Assembly (NCBI RefSeq): GCF_030680935.1
Contig: NZ_JAUXUP010000013.1
Location: 1-49,766 of the forward strand
Origin: Polaromonas sp.
Lineage (GTDB): Bacteria; Pseudomonadota; Gammaproteobacteria; Burkholderiales; Burkholderiaceae_C
Length of the DNA: 49,766 bases
Reading direction: 5' to 3'
The translations under genes and the position numbers were made by a program. Below are positions 34,684-43,394 of this stretch, in pieces (the first letter of the stretch is position 1; the number at the start of each line of letters is the position of its first letter). The notes beneath the pieces were generated by a model. The model was not told the DNA's origin. It did not search any database and saw nothing but the letters and a program-made list of their open reading frames with translations.

Positions 34684-34905
34684 ATGAAATTAGCCCGCCT
34701 GTTTCAGCCTCGAAATCCCCTGTTCTGGATAGCCATGGTGCTCAATGCGCTCTCGGCAGCCCTGGCCTGGATTGTTCACAACCGGGCGCTGGACAGTTGG
34801 GCCATGCTGATTGTGGGTATTTTTGCGGTCTGCAACGCGCTTGCAGGAAGCTGGCTGGTCTGGCGCCTGCTGCGCGATGAGCCGCCCTCTCGTGCCATCA
34901 ACTGA
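34684..34905 (+). CDS. Hypothetical small membrane protein
   Basis: This 73-residue protein has two hydrophobic helices (about 11-28 and 34-58) and a basic C-terminal WRLLRDEPPSR. I chose the ATG at 34684, where the homology-like amphipathic start MKLARLFQPRNP begins. Its last 8 bp overlap the end of pcp on the other strand. I do not recognise the family. Confidence 0.65.
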   Translation: MKLARLFQPRNPLFWIAMVLNALSAALAWIVHNRALDSWAMLIVGIFAVCNALAGSWLVWRLLRDEPPSRAIN

Positions 34906-35563
34906 CGGCCCCAGCCCCATAAGCCGTGTCGCGCTGCGTGGTCAGCGCCGTTCTTGTCGCGATGTGCAGGCCCCGCGTCAGATCTTCCAGTGCCATGCAC
35001 GGCTGACCTTGACCGGCCAGATACGGTACATGAATAAAACCGCCTCGCGTGTGCTTGCAGGCTGGCTGCGTAGCGAGCTGGCGCATCAGTCCGTAGAAAA
35101 CATGGTTACAGACAAACGTACCTGCGGTTTGGGAGACTTCCGCCGCCAGGCCCTCACGCTGCAGGGCCTGCAGCATGGCCTTGATCGGCAGCGTGCTGAA
35201 GTACGCCGTTGGCGCACCTGCCACCACCGGCGTATCGACAGGCTGGGCGCTGGCGTTGTCGGCAATCCGCGCGTCGTTGACATTGATCGCCACACGTTCC
35301 AGCGACAAGGCATCGCGGCCTCCGGCCTGACCAACGCAGATCACCAGAGCCGGCGTATGCAGGCGCATCAGGCGCGCCAGTTCGAGTATCGATTTATCAA
35401 ACACCGTCGGCAGCTGTGCGGCCACGATGCGGTGGCTGGCCACCTGCCTCCCGTGCAGGGGGCGGACCGCCAGCCAGCTCGGGTTGATGCTTTCGCCGCC
35501 AAAAGCGTCGAATCCGGTGAGCAGAACCCGGGGCAGGGCGGAAGATGCGGAGCGGCTGGCCAT
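34898..35563 (-). CDS. pcp: Pyroglutamyl-peptidase I
   Basis: This 221-residue cysteine peptidase removes N-terminal pyroglutamate. The catalytic residues are all visible: E89 in QAGGRDALSLERVAINV, C152 in GTFVCNHVFYGLM and H178 in GGFIHVPY. The N-terminal VLLTGFDAFGGESINPSW is diagnostic. Length is normal for the family. It is convergent with the small membrane protein gene, overlapping by 8 bp. Confidence 0.94.
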   Translation of the reverse strand: MASRSASSALPRVLLTGFDAFGGESINPSWLAVRPLHGRQVASHRIVAAQLPTVFDKSILELARLMRLHTPALVICVGQAGGRDALSLERVAINVNDARIADNASAQPVDTPVVAGAPTAYFSTLPIKAMLQALQREGLAAEVSQTAGTFVCNHVFYGLMRQLATQPACKHTRGGFIHVPYLAGQGQPCMALEDLTRGLHIATRTALTTQRDTAYGAGAVS

Positions 35564-35676
35564 GGCCGTATTGTGCGTTCGCCTGCTGTGCTGGCGTTGA
35601 AGCCCAATTTTCAGGCCTCGGGCCGGCGCGCGCCATCTGGCGCGCCGGTGTCCGGCAAGCTTGGCGAAAGTCCATC

Positions 35677-36555
35677 ATGAAATGGGAAGGCAACCGCGAA
35701 TCTGACAATGTTGAAGACCGCCGCAGCGGCGGGGGTGGTGCCGGGCTGGGCGGTTTGCTGGGCGGGCGCAGTATAGGCGTGGGCACCATTGTGGTGGCGC
35801 TGGTGGGCGGCTGGATCTTTGGCATCAACCCGCTGACCATTCTGGGTGCGCTCAGTGGCGGCGGCTCGCCCGCGCAGGTGCAGCAGGGGCCGGCACAACG
35901 GCCCCCAGCCGACGACCGCATGGCGAGTTTTGTGTCCACCGTGCTGGCCGACACTGAAGACGTCTGGAAGGACATCTTCTCACGAGGCGGCAGCAGCTAC
36001 CAGGAGCCACGCCTGGTGTTGTTTCGCGGTGCCACGGCCACCGCCTGCGGCCAGGGGCAATCTGCCATGGGGCCGTTTTATTGCCCGGCTGACCAGAAGG
36101 TCTATATCGATCTGGGGTTTTACGAAACCCTGCAAAAAAAGCTGGGCGCGCCAGGCGACTTTGCCCAGGCCTATGTGATTGCGCATGAGGTCGGCCACCA
36201 TGTGCAAAACCTCATGGGCATCACTGGCAAGATGGACCAGATGCGTGGCCGGATCAGCAAGGTGGAATACAACGCCATGAGTGTCCGGCTGGAGTTGCAG
36301 GCCGACTGTTTTGCCGGCGTCTGGGCCAACCATGCGCAACGCGCCCGCAGCATTTTGCAGCAGGGTGATGTCGAAGAGGCTATGAACGCCGCCGCCAAAA
36401 TTGGCGACGATGCCTTGCAGGGCGGGCGCAGCGGCGCGGTAGTCCCCGAGAGTTTTACCCATGGCAGCAGTGCCCAGCGGGTGCGCTGGTTCAACACCGG
36501 CCTGCAGCAGGGCAGCGTCAAGGCCTGCGACACCTTCAGCGCCCGGAATCTATAG
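35677..36555 (+). CDS. Neutral zinc metallopeptidase, YpfJ family
   Basis: This 292-residue protein has a basic, Gly-rich N-terminus (RRSGGGGAGLGG), one transmembrane helix (about 28-55) and a zinc-peptidase domain with H170-E-V-G-H174 in VIAHEVGHHVQNLMG. The segments GPFYCPADQKVYIDLGFY and RLELQADCFAGVWAN are typical of the family. The substrate is unknown. I chose the ATG at 35677, matching the usual MKWEGNRESDNVEDRR opening. A hairpin terminator follows at once. Confidence 0.92.
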   Translation: MKWEGNRESDNVEDRRSGGGGAGLGGLLGGRSIGVGTIVVALVGGWIFGINPLTILGALSGGGSPAQVQQGPAQRPPADDRMASFVSTVLADTEDVWKDIFSRGGSSYQEPRLVLFRGATATACGQGQSAMGPFYCPADQKVYIDLGFYETLQKKLGAPGDFAQAYVIAHEVGHHVQNLMGITGKMDQMRGRISKVEYNAMSVRLELQADCFAGVWANHAQRARSILQQGDVEEAMNAAAKIGDDALQGGRSGAVVPESFTHGSSAQRVRWFNTGLQQGSVKACDTFSARNL

Positions 36556-36613
36556 AAAAAAAGGCTGCAGGCCTTTTCTGGATTGCGCAAGCAGCTATTA
36601 AAATAATAGCAAA
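36556..36613 (-). repeat. Dispersed GCTAT/ATAGC repeat, copy B
   Basis: On the minus strand it reads TTTGCTATTATTTTAATAGC followed by TGCTTGCGCAATCC and an AAAAGGC...GCCTTTT hairpin. It lies directly after the metallopeptidase stop codon, in the opposite orientation to copies A, C and D. Confidence 0.75.
36559..36577. terminator. Bidirectional hairpin terminator within repeat copy B
   Basis: AAAAGGC (36559-36565) pairs with GCCTTTT (36571-36577), loop TGCAG. A-runs on the left and T-runs on the right allow termination in both directions. It starts 3 bp after the metallopeptidase stop. Confidence 0.65.
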
Positions 36614-36730
36614 TTGGGGCAATCCGATGGCCCGCAGGCCATTGCCGCAGCGGGCCACATGACCGTGCCCGGTGGGTACAAAGACCGGTCACAGGCCCGA
36701 CACTCCCAAAATGCGACAATAGAACGCTAA

Positions 36731-38206
36731 ATGACATCTTCCTTTTCGAACCTTTCGCTGGCAGAACCGCTGGCACGCGCCGTAGCCGAAATGGGCTACG
36801 AAACCATGACACCCATTCAGGAGCAAGCCATTCCGGTCGTGTTGCTGGGCAAGGATGTGATGGGCGCCGCCCAGACCGGCACCGGTAAAACCGCCGCTTT
36901 TGCCTTGCCGCTGTTACAGCGCATGATGAAGCACGAAAACGCTTCCACCTCGCCAGCGCGCCATCCGGTGCGTGCCCTGGTGTTGTTGCCGACCCGCGAA
37001 CTGGCAGTCCAGGTGGCCGAGCAGGTCGAGCTGTATGCCAAATACACCAACCTGCGCAGCACGGTGGTGTTTGGCGGCATGGACATGAAGCCGCAGACGG
37101 CCGAGCTGAAAAAGGGCGTTGAAGTGCTGGTGGCCACCCCAGGCCGCTTGCTGGACCATATTGAGGCCAAAAACACCGTGCTCAACCAGGTCGAGTACGT
37201 GGTGCTTGACGAGGCCGACCGCATGCTGGACATCGGCTTTCTGCCCGACCTGCAACGCATCCTGAGTTACCTGCCCAAACAGCGCATCACCTTGCTGTTT
37301 TCCGCCACCTTCTCGCCCGAGATCAAACGCCTGGCATCCAGCTACCTGCAGGACCCGGTGACGATTGAGGTGGCGCGCTCCAATGCCACCGCCTCCACGG
37401 TGGAGCAGCATTTTTATGCGGTGAACGCCGACGACAAACGCCGCGCCCTGCACCAGATTCTCAAGGCACGCGGCATCAAGCAGGCCTTTGTGTTTGTCAA
37501 CAGCAAACTCGGTTGCGCCCGGCTGGCCCGCTCTCTGGAGCGTGAAGGCCTGAAAACCACCGCGCTGCATGGCGACAAAAGCCAGGACGAACGCCTGAAG
37601 GCACTCGACGCCTTCAAAAAGGGCGAAGTTGACCTGCTGGTGTGTACCGACGTGGCCGCGCGCGGGCTGGACATCAAGGATGTGCCGGCGGTCTTCAACT
37701 TTGACGTGCCCTTCAATGCCGAAGACTACGTGCACCGCATCGGCCGCACCGGCCGTGCCGGCGCGTCCGGCCTGGCGGTGAGTTTTGCCGCCAGCAGCGA
37801 CCAGCGGCTGGTCGCTGACATCGAAAAACTCATCAAGACAAAAATCGAGCTGGAGCCGATGGAGTTTGAAGAAGACCAGCCGCGCAAGGACCAGGGCCGC
37901 ATCAACGATGGCCGGCGCATGTACCGCGACAGCGGTGATCAGGCGGTGCGTGATGCAGAAGACGCGCCGCAGGGTCGGCCAGAGCGAGCCGAGCGGCCAG
38001 AGCGGCGCGAGCGCCGCGAAGCGCCGCCGCAGCGCCAGCAGGCATCGCGCGATCCGTTTTTTGACAAGCCTTATGAATCCACCCTGGCCGCCGATGCGCA
38101 GCCCGCGTGGGAAGCCAGCGCCAAGGGCGGCGCGCCGCGCAGCAGCGTGTCGGCCAATATCAAGCCGAAGAAAAAAGTCGCCGCGCTGTTCAAGACCGGC
38201 GAGTAG
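36731..38206 (+). CDS. rhlE: DEAD-box ATP-dependent RNA helicase, RhlE type
   Basis: This 491-residue helicase shows the full motif set: Q motif (TMTPIQEQAIP), AQTGTGKT, PTRELAVQV, TPGRLLD, DEAD, SAT (LLFSATF), the RecA-2 motif FVNSK, TDVAARGLDI and HRIGRTGRAG. The C-terminal tail (about 390-491) is rich in Arg, Glu and Gln and ends in basic KPKKKVAALFKTGE, as in RhlE proteins of this group. It helps in RNA unwinding and ribosome assembly, often important in the cold. Confidence 0.95.
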   Translation: MTSSFSNLSLAEPLARAVAEMGYETMTPIQEQAIPVVLLGKDVMGAAQTGTGKTAAFALPLLQRMMKHENASTSPARHPVRALVLLPTRELAVQVAEQVELYAKYTNLRSTVVFGGMDMKPQTAELKKGVEVLVATPGRLLDHIEAKNTVLNQVEYVVLDEADRMLDIGFLPDLQRILSYLPKQRITLLFSATFSPEIKRLASSYLQDPVTIEVARSNATASTVEQHFYAVNADDKRRALHQILKARGIKQAFVFVNSKLGCARLARSLEREGLKTTALHGDKSQDERLKALDAFKKGEVDLLVCTDVAARGLDIKDVPAVFNFDVPFNAEDYVHRIGRTGRAGASGLAVSFAASSDQRLVADIEKLIKTKIELEPMEFEEDQPRKDQGRINDGRRMYRDSGDQAVRDAEDAPQGRPERAERPERRERREAPPQRQQASRDPFFDKPYESTLAADAQPAWEASAKGGAPRSSVSANIKPKKKVAALFKTGE

Positions 38207-38304
38207 GAGCCTGCCGGGCTCCTGGACCCAGTCGGTCGGCGCCTACCGATGTCGGCGCCGGCGTCTGATGTCCAGCTGGCGCGGCCCAGCCTAAGCTGAC
38301 GGTC

Positions 38305-39234
38305 ATGATCACCCAGTACCATGCGCTGCGCCAGGCCTACCAGAAGTCTTCCGTTCCCGCGTTGATTCGCCCCGCACGGCGAGCCGTCCAACTATGGATG
38401 GACGCCGACGGCCTGCGCATGAGTGCTGCCATGTCCTTTTACGGCATCCTGAGCCTGGCACCGCTGCTGGTGCTGCTGGTCGCAGTGCTCGGTTGGTGGC
38501 TGGACCGCAGTTACATCGAGACCGGACTGATCCAGCAGATTGGCAGCGTGATTGGTGAACAGGGGGCCGGGCTGATCAAACAGGCGCTGGCCAGTGCGCA
38601 GGAGCCCTCTGATGGCCTGCTGGCCTCGTTGATTGCCTTCGTGCTGCTGCTGTCGGGTGCCACCGGAGTGTTTGCCGAATTGCAGGATGCGTTTGAGCGG
38701 CTCTGGCGCCATGACACCGGTGTGGCGCCCCAGCAGAAGTGGTGGTACAGCGCATCGCTGCGCCTGCGTGGTATTGCCTACATCCTGGCCTTCGGTTTTC
38801 TGCTGATGGTGTCGCTGGCGATTTCGGCCATATTGAGTTTTTTCACCAGCTGGGCCGGCGCCTACATGCCGCTGGAGCGTATCGCGGTGGCTGTCAATGA
38901 GCTGGTGTCCATGGGTTTTTCGGCTGCGTTGTTTGTCGCCCTGATGCGCATGAGCGCAGGGCCCAAACCTGCGTTGCGTTACCTGGTCATGGGCGGCATT
39001 GCGGGCGGCATTTTATTTGCGTTGGGCAAGTACCTGATGGCCATTTACCTGTCTACAGCGGCGGTGGTGTCGGCTTACGGCGCAGCGGGCTCGCTGGTGG
39101 TGCTTTTGATGTGGATCTACTTTTCGTCGGCGGTGCTGCTGCTGTCGGCCAGTGTGGCCCGGGCGCTGAGCGACGAGGCGGCACTCCGGGCACCCAAATC
39201 CACCCCTTTGGATCAAGGCTCAATTGCTACATAA
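38305..39234 (+). CDS. YihY/BrkB family inner-membrane protein
   Basis: This 309-residue protein has about six transmembrane helices with the family opening (A-A-M-S-F-Y-G-I-L-S-L-A-P-L), the E-L-Q-D-A-F-E-R-L-W motif and GGIAGGILFALGKYLMAIYL. The family was once called ribonuclease BN in error; its true function is unknown. The last codons and stop (ATTGCTACATAA) are part of copy C of the dispersed repeat, so the C-terminal I-A-T and the stop were supplied by the repeat. Confidence 0.92.
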   Translation: MITQYHALRQAYQKSSVPALIRPARRAVQLWMDADGLRMSAAMSFYGILSLAPLLVLLVAVLGWWLDRSYIETGLIQQIGSVIGEQGAGLIKQALASAQEPSDGLLASLIAFVLLLSGATGVFAELQDAFERLWRHDTGVAPQQKWWYSASLRLRGIAYILAFGFLLMVSLAISAILSFFTSWAGAYMPLERIAVAVNELVSMGFSAALFVALMRMSAGPKPALRYLVMGGIAGGILFALGKYLMAIYLSTAAVVSAYGAAGSLVVLLMWIYFSSAVLLLSASVARALSDEAALRAPKSTPLDQGSIAT

Positions 39235-39280
39235 TTGATAGCTGCTTACGCAGGTGGGATAAGGGCTACAGGCCAAAAAG
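39224..39280 (+). repeat. Dispersed GCTAT/ATAGC repeat, copy C
   Basis: It begins TTGCTACATAATTGATAGCT and continues GCTTACGCAGGTGGGATAAG, GGCTACAGGCC and AAAAAG. It overlaps the last 11 bases of the yihY-like gene and fills most of the gap before apaH. Confidence 0.8.
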
Positions 39281-39295
39281 ATCCATAACTTCGGA

Positions 39296-40147
39296 CTATC
39301 CGGGTGTTTGCGAAGCCGCACAAGGCACAGTGACCAGCGCATACTCGCCCGGGCTTTTACCCAGCCGCGCTGCGCTCAGGCAGCCGCCCCAGACACAGCC
39401 GGTGTCCAGCGGCAGGGCGTTGCTCAACAAGCCGGGGCCTGCTGCTGCCGTATCCGCCCCCAGGGTGGACCAATGGCCAAAGGCCACGGAGGTGCCGGCG
39501 GTTTTGCGCCCCGGCACTTCAAACCACGGCAGATAACCGGGCAAAGCGGTTTGTTTTCCACCCGTGCTGGCAAACTCCATCACGCCATCCGCGGTGCAAA
39601 ACCGCATGCGTGTCAGGGCGTTGACAATGACCCGCAGGCGTTCTGCGCCACGCAGGCTGTCCTGCCATTGCAGCGGTGTGTTGCCATACATGCCGGCCAG
39701 AAAACCAGCCAGATCTGGCCCGCGCAAGGCACTTTCCACCTCTGCGGCCAGCGCCATGGTTTGCCCATTGCTCCATTGCGGCAGGACGCCGGCATGCACC
39801 ATCAGCCAGCCGTGGGCCTGGATGGCCATTTGCCGGTGCCGCAACCAGTCCAGCAGGCTGTCGCAATCGGGTGCGTCCAGCACCTGCTGCACAGTGTCGC
39901 CCCGGTGCGGCTTGCGCAAGCCGTGGGCAATGCCCAGCAGGTTCAGGTCGTGGTTGCCCAGCAAGCACTGCGCGGCGTCGCCCAGACTGCTCAGGCTGCG
40001 CAGCACCGCTAACGAGTCCGGCCCCCGGTTGACCAGGTCGCCCAGGATGTACAGGGTGTCCCGGCTGGACGAGAAATCTATTTTGTGCAGCAGGCACTGC
40101 AGCGGCTCATGACAACCCTGCAGGTCACCAATCAAGTAAAGTGCCAT
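39296..40147 (-). CDS. apaH: Bis(5'-nucleosyl)-tetraphosphatase, symmetrical
   Basis: This 283-residue calcineurin-like phosphoesterase has the metal-site motifs IGDLQGC, LGDLVNRGPDS and LLGNHDLN in order, then MVHAGVLPQWS. It splits Ap4A into two ADP, controlling alarmone dinucleotides and RNA caps. It is usual in length. It lies divergent to the CNNM-like gene, with only 23 bp between the two start codons, so their promoters must overlap the coding ends. Confidence 0.94.
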   Translation of the reverse strand: MALYLIGDLQGCHEPLQCLLHKIDFSSSRDTLYILGDLVNRGPDSLAVLRSLSSLGDAAQCLLGNHDLNLLGIAHGLRKPHRGDTVQQVLDAPDCDSLLDWLRHRQMAIQAHGWLMVHAGVLPQWSNGQTMALAAEVESALRGPDLAGFLAGMYGNTPLQWQDSLRGAERLRVIVNALTRMRFCTADGVMEFASTGGKQTALPGYLPWFEVPGRKTAGTSVAFGHWSTLGADTAAAGPGLLSNALPLDTGCVWGGCLSAARLGKSPGEYALVTVPCAASQTPG

Positions 40148-40170
40148 GTGTTCATTCTGCCTCCGGATCC

Positions 40171-41520
40171 ATGGATTTCATCCTCATCGCCTTTTTGACC
40201 CTGCTCAACGGCGTTTTTGCCATGTCCGAGCTCGCGCTGGCCTCCAGCCGCAAAGCCAGGCTCAATGCCATGGCCGAGTCGGGTGACAAGGGTGCGCAAG
40301 CGGCGCTGACCTTGCTGGACAACCCGACACAATTTTTGTCTTCGGTGCAGGTCGGTATCACGTCCATTGGCATGCTCAACGGCATCATTGGCGAGGCCGC
40401 TTTCAGTGGTGACCTGGCCAGCTGGATACAAAGCTGGGGCGCACCGCCGCGTGCGGCTGAAATTTCTGCCACCGCGCTGGTGGTGACCATCATCACCTTC
40501 ATCACGATTGTGTTTGGCGAGCTGGTGCCCAAACGCATAGGCCAGCTTTACCCTGAAACCGTGTCGCGCCTGGTGTCACGGCCCATGATGTGGGTGGCCA
40601 CTGGCGCCAAGCCGTTTGTGCGGCTGCTGTCTTTCAGCACACACGCTGTGCTCAAGCTGCTGCGTGTCGATACCGCCGGGGACCGCACCGTGACCGACGA
40701 AGAAATTGCCGCCAGCCTGGAAGAAGGCCTGGACGCCGGGCTGATTGAAGAGCATGAGCACCAGATGGTGCAAAACGTCTTTTTGCTCGATGACCGCCTG
40801 CTGACTTCGCTGATGTTGCCGCGTTCGGACATCGAATGGATTGACGCCTCAGACACGGTGGCGCAGGCGATCGCCAAGGCCGGTGTTACCGGCCACTCCT
40901 GGTACCCGGTGTGCCGCGGCAGCCTGGACGACGTCGTGGGCGTGATCAACATCGCCAAGCTGCTCGCACTGCGCGGGCAGATTCAGCCGGTGGGCGAAGC
41001 CAGCGCGGCCGGTACAACCCCCACCATGGCAGACCGCATTGATGCCTATGCCATCCCGGCGGTGTTTGTGCCCGAGACCCTGACCGGCATGGAATTGCTG
41101 GGCCAGTTTCGCACCCAGTCCACACGCATGGTGTTTGTGGTCGATGAATACGGCGTGGTGCAGGGGCTGATGACGCCTCTGGACATGCTGGAGGCCATCA
41201 CCGGCGAGCTGCAGCCGGGTGCGCAGGTGGACGCCTGGGCCACGCGCCGTGCCGACGGCAGCTGGCTGATTGATGGCGTGATGCCGGTGTCTGAACTCAA
41301 GGCCAGACTGGAGATCAGGGACCTGCCCGATGAAGACCGGGGGCGCTACAACACGGTGGCGGGACTGCTGCAGAGCGTGTCGGGCCGTCTGCTGGCCACC
41401 GGCGAAGAGGTGGAAGCGGCAGGCTGGCGTTTTGAAGTGCTGGACCTGGACGGCAAACGCATTGACAAAGTGCTGGTCAGCAAGCTGACCGACGCCCGGC
41501 ACCCCAAACCGTCGGCGTAG
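40171..41520 (+). CDS. CNNM/CorC-like transporter (hemolysin family protein)
   Basis: This 449-residue protein has a DUF21 (CNNM) membrane domain (about 1-190: TLLNGVFAMSELALASSRKARL, shown in part as NGVFAMSELALASSRKARL, and FGELVPKRIGQLYPE), a CBS-domain pair (about 215-350, LMLPRSDIEWID and VFVVDEYGVVQGLMTPLDML) and a C-terminal CorC_HlyC domain (RYNTVAGLL). Relatives are magnesium or other cation exporters; the hemolysin name is historical. I chose the ATG at 40171, which matches the usual MDFILIAFLTLLNG opening. Confidence 0.9.
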   Translation: MDFILIAFLTLLNGVFAMSELALASSRKARLNAMAESGDKGAQAALTLLDNPTQFLSSVQVGITSIGMLNGIIGEAAFSGDLASWIQSWGAPPRAAEISATALVVTIITFITIVFGELVPKRIGQLYPETVSRLVSRPMMWVATGAKPFVRLLSFSTHAVLKLLRVDTAGDRTVTDEEIAASLEEGLDAGLIEEHEHQMVQNVFLLDDRLLTSLMLPRSDIEWIDASDTVAQAIAKAGVTGHSWYPVCRGSLDDVVGVINIAKLLALRGQIQPVGEASAAGTTPTMADRIDAYAIPAVFVPETLTGMELLGQFRTQSTRMVFVVDEYGVVQGLMTPLDMLEAITGELQPGAQVDAWATRRADGSWLIDGVMPVSELKARLEIRDLPDEDRGRYNTVAGLLQSVSGRLLATGEEVEAAGWRFEVLDLDGKRIDKVLVSKLTDARHPKPSA

Positions 41521-41538
41521 CGTAGGATTAAAGGCGGC

Positions 41539-41991
41539 TCAAGGCCGGCTGGCTGGCGCGATGCCCGTGGGCCTGACCGCTGGCGCCACCGTGATCAACA
41601 CATCGTTGGCGCCAAAACTGCCGGCCTGCATCTGCACGTTGGCAATGCGGTCTGCCTTGGTGAAGGTCAGCAGGCTCAGTTTGGAAAAGGAGCTGGATGT
41701 CAGCGTCCAGCCAGCGCCCGGCAAGCCGTCGCGAAACCAGGCAAACACCTGCTGCGGCTCGCCCGACACCGTCACACTGAGCCGGCCTGTCCAGGCCGTG
41801 CCCGAGCCCATGACCAGCGAGTCCTGCTGCCTGATCACTGCGCCCTGCGGCAAGGGCACATCGCCGGCTATCTGTTTGGCTGTGGCTTCGGTCACCGTGC
41901 TGTCCGCGCCAAGCTGCACGTTGCCCGTGGAGGCGCAGCCAAAGGTGACCAAGGCGGCGGACAAGACGAGGAGGATCTTGAAAGAGCTCAT
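41539..41991 (-). CDS. Putative lipoprotein
   Basis: This 150-residue protein has a signal peptide with lipobox L-V-T-F-G-C19 followed by A-S-T-G, so it should be lipidated at C19. The rest resembles a small periplasmic domain with GDVPLPQGAVIRQQDSLVMG and VFAWFRDGLPGAGWTL. That pattern, a damage-prone two-strand unit around P-x-G-W, recurs in uncharacterised proteobacterial lipoproteins. The gene is convergent with the CNNM-like gene, 18 bp apart. No function can be inferred. Confidence 0.8.
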   Translation of the reverse strand: MSSFKILLVLSAALVTFGCASTGNVQLGADSTVTEATAKQIAGDVPLPQGAVIRQQDSLVMGSGTAWTGRLSVTVSGEPQQVFAWFRDGLPGAGWTLTSSSFSKLSLLTFTKADRIANVQMQAGSFGANDVLITVAPAVRPTGIAPASRP

Positions 41992-42217
41992 GAAACAAAC
42001 CTTTGAAAAAATGGCAGCCGGTTGTGCGCCAGGGCGGTAGTCAGCCAGCGAGATTGTAAGGGCTTGTTAGCGAGGGACGGGCGCGAGGGGCAGGGGCGGT
42101 GCTGTGATCACCATGAACCCTTCGCGGGAAGCCCGGTAGCAAGAAACCGGTAATTTTGTATCATGGGGCAGAAACCAAGGACGGGCACCGCTTTGAACCA
42201 GATCACTCCCCAGCGCC

Positions 42218-42697
42218 ATGCGTAACAACCCGGAACGCCTGCAGGCGCTTAAAAACCTCGCGATGCTTGATACGGCGCCGGAAGTGGTGTACGACGACTT
42301 GACCCGCCTGCTGGCCAAAGCCTTTGATGTGCCCATCGCCATGGTGAACCTGCTGGACGCGGACCGCGACTGGTTCAAGTCCTGCATAGGCGTATCCCTC
42401 GCGGAATCCCCTGCCGAGACTTCATTTTGCGAAATCTTCTTCCACTGTGATGACGACTTCCTCGTCATCCCGGACACCACCGCCGACGCACGGTTTGCCG
42501 ACCATCCCCTGGTGGTGAACGCGCCCTACATCCGGTTTTATGTCTCCGCGCGGCTGGTTTTTGATGGGCACACCGTCGGCACGCTGTGTATCTATGACGT
42601 CAAACCGAAGCAGGTATCCAAAGAGCAGCTGGAGGTACTTGGCGCGATGCGCCTTGCGGCCATGGAAACGTTGGCCCTGCGGGCGCGGGGCGTTTGA
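42218..42697 (+). CDS. Stand-alone GAF domain protein
   Basis: This 159-residue protein is a single GAF domain: RLQALKNLAMLDTAPE at the start, then VPIAMVNLLDADRDWFKS, a cysteine in TSFCEIFF, and GHTVGTLCIYD near the end. Such GAF modules bind small ligands and usually precede kinase or cyclase domains, but no output domain follows here. Its stop lies 4 bp from the end of the convergent receiver gene, which suggests the pair may work together, though this is inference. Confidence 0.88.
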   Translation: MRNNPERLQALKNLAMLDTAPEVVYDDLTRLLAKAFDVPIAMVNLLDADRDWFKSCIGVSLAESPAETSFCEIFFHCDDDFLVIPDTTADARFADHPLVVNAPYIRFYVSARLVFDGHTVGTLCIYDVKPKQVSKEQLEVLGAMRLAAMETLALRARGV

Positions 42698-42701
42698 AGG
42701 A

Positions 42702-43145
42702 CTAGCAACTACCGTCGGTTTTTTGGGGTATGTCGTCTCCCTGGGACACACCCGACCTGTCAGGCGCCACCAGGCGACTGGCCCTGCCTATGCAATAGGC
42801 CACCAGGTCGTCCAACTCTGTGGACTTGTCAAAAACGGCGTTTGCGCCCAGCAGGCGGCAATGTGTCACCAAAGAAGAGATCGGGTGGTTGGTCATGACC
42901 AGCAGATCCTGGTTGGCCGCACGCCGCCGGCAGTGCCGCAGTACACCGGCGCCCGTGCCTTCCCGCAAAAAAAGATCCACCAGCGCGATGTCCCAGCCAG
43001 CCGGGTTACGCTCGAGCCAGTCTTTGGCCTCTGCCTCGGTATCGGCAGCCCCCACCCAATCGACACCAATTTCCTGGGAGAGCGTGTCCCCCAGATGCTT
43101 TTTCATCGATTCGTCGTCTTCTACCAGATACACCCTGAGCGCCAT
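42702..43145 (-). CDS. Single-domain response regulator (receiver only)
   Basis: This 147-residue receiver protein starts MALRVYLVEDDESM, with phosphoacceptor D57 in IALVDLFLREGTG, T85 in LVMTNHP and K107 in VFDKS. After the receiver, about 25 polar residues end the protein; there is no output domain. I chose the ATG at 43145. It is similar in design to the orphan receiver at 11467-11859. It is convergent with the stand-alone GAF protein gene. Confidence 0.88.
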   Translation of the reverse strand: MALRVYLVEDDESMKKHLGDTLSQEIGVDWVGAADTEAEAKDWLERNPAGWDIALVDLFLREGTGAGVLRHCRRRAANQDLLVMTNHPISSLVTHCRLLGANAVFDKSTELDDLVAYCIGRASRLVAPDRSGVSQGDDIPQKTDGSC

Positions 43146-43276
43146 ACCGGTTCTCCTGAGAGCCCGTTCCATTTTGATCCCGGGCGATTTTTAAATCGCG
43201 CCAGATTACAGGGGACTTGAAAGCAGGTTTGTAGGTCAGCGGCGCACCAAGTGTCAGACAAAGCCCCAGCCTGTGA

Positions 43277-43348
43277 CTGGCGGCGCTTGATGGCTGGCAA
43301 ACCCGCATCAACGACGCCTTGAAAAGCTGGGTGCCAACGCACGCATGA
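43277..43348 (+). pseudogene. Possible BrnA-type antitoxin C-terminal fragment
   Basis: After an in-frame TGA at 43274, one frame reads LAALDGWQTRINDALKSW and ends VPTHA-stop. The GWQTRINDAL block resembles the C-terminal helix of BrnA/CopG-like antitoxins. No start or upstream half is visible, so if real it is only a relic. Confidence 0.4.
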
Positions 43349-43394
43349 AATTTCGCCTTTCCGCGCTTGTAGCTTGCCAGGAATGGCGGTGCCA

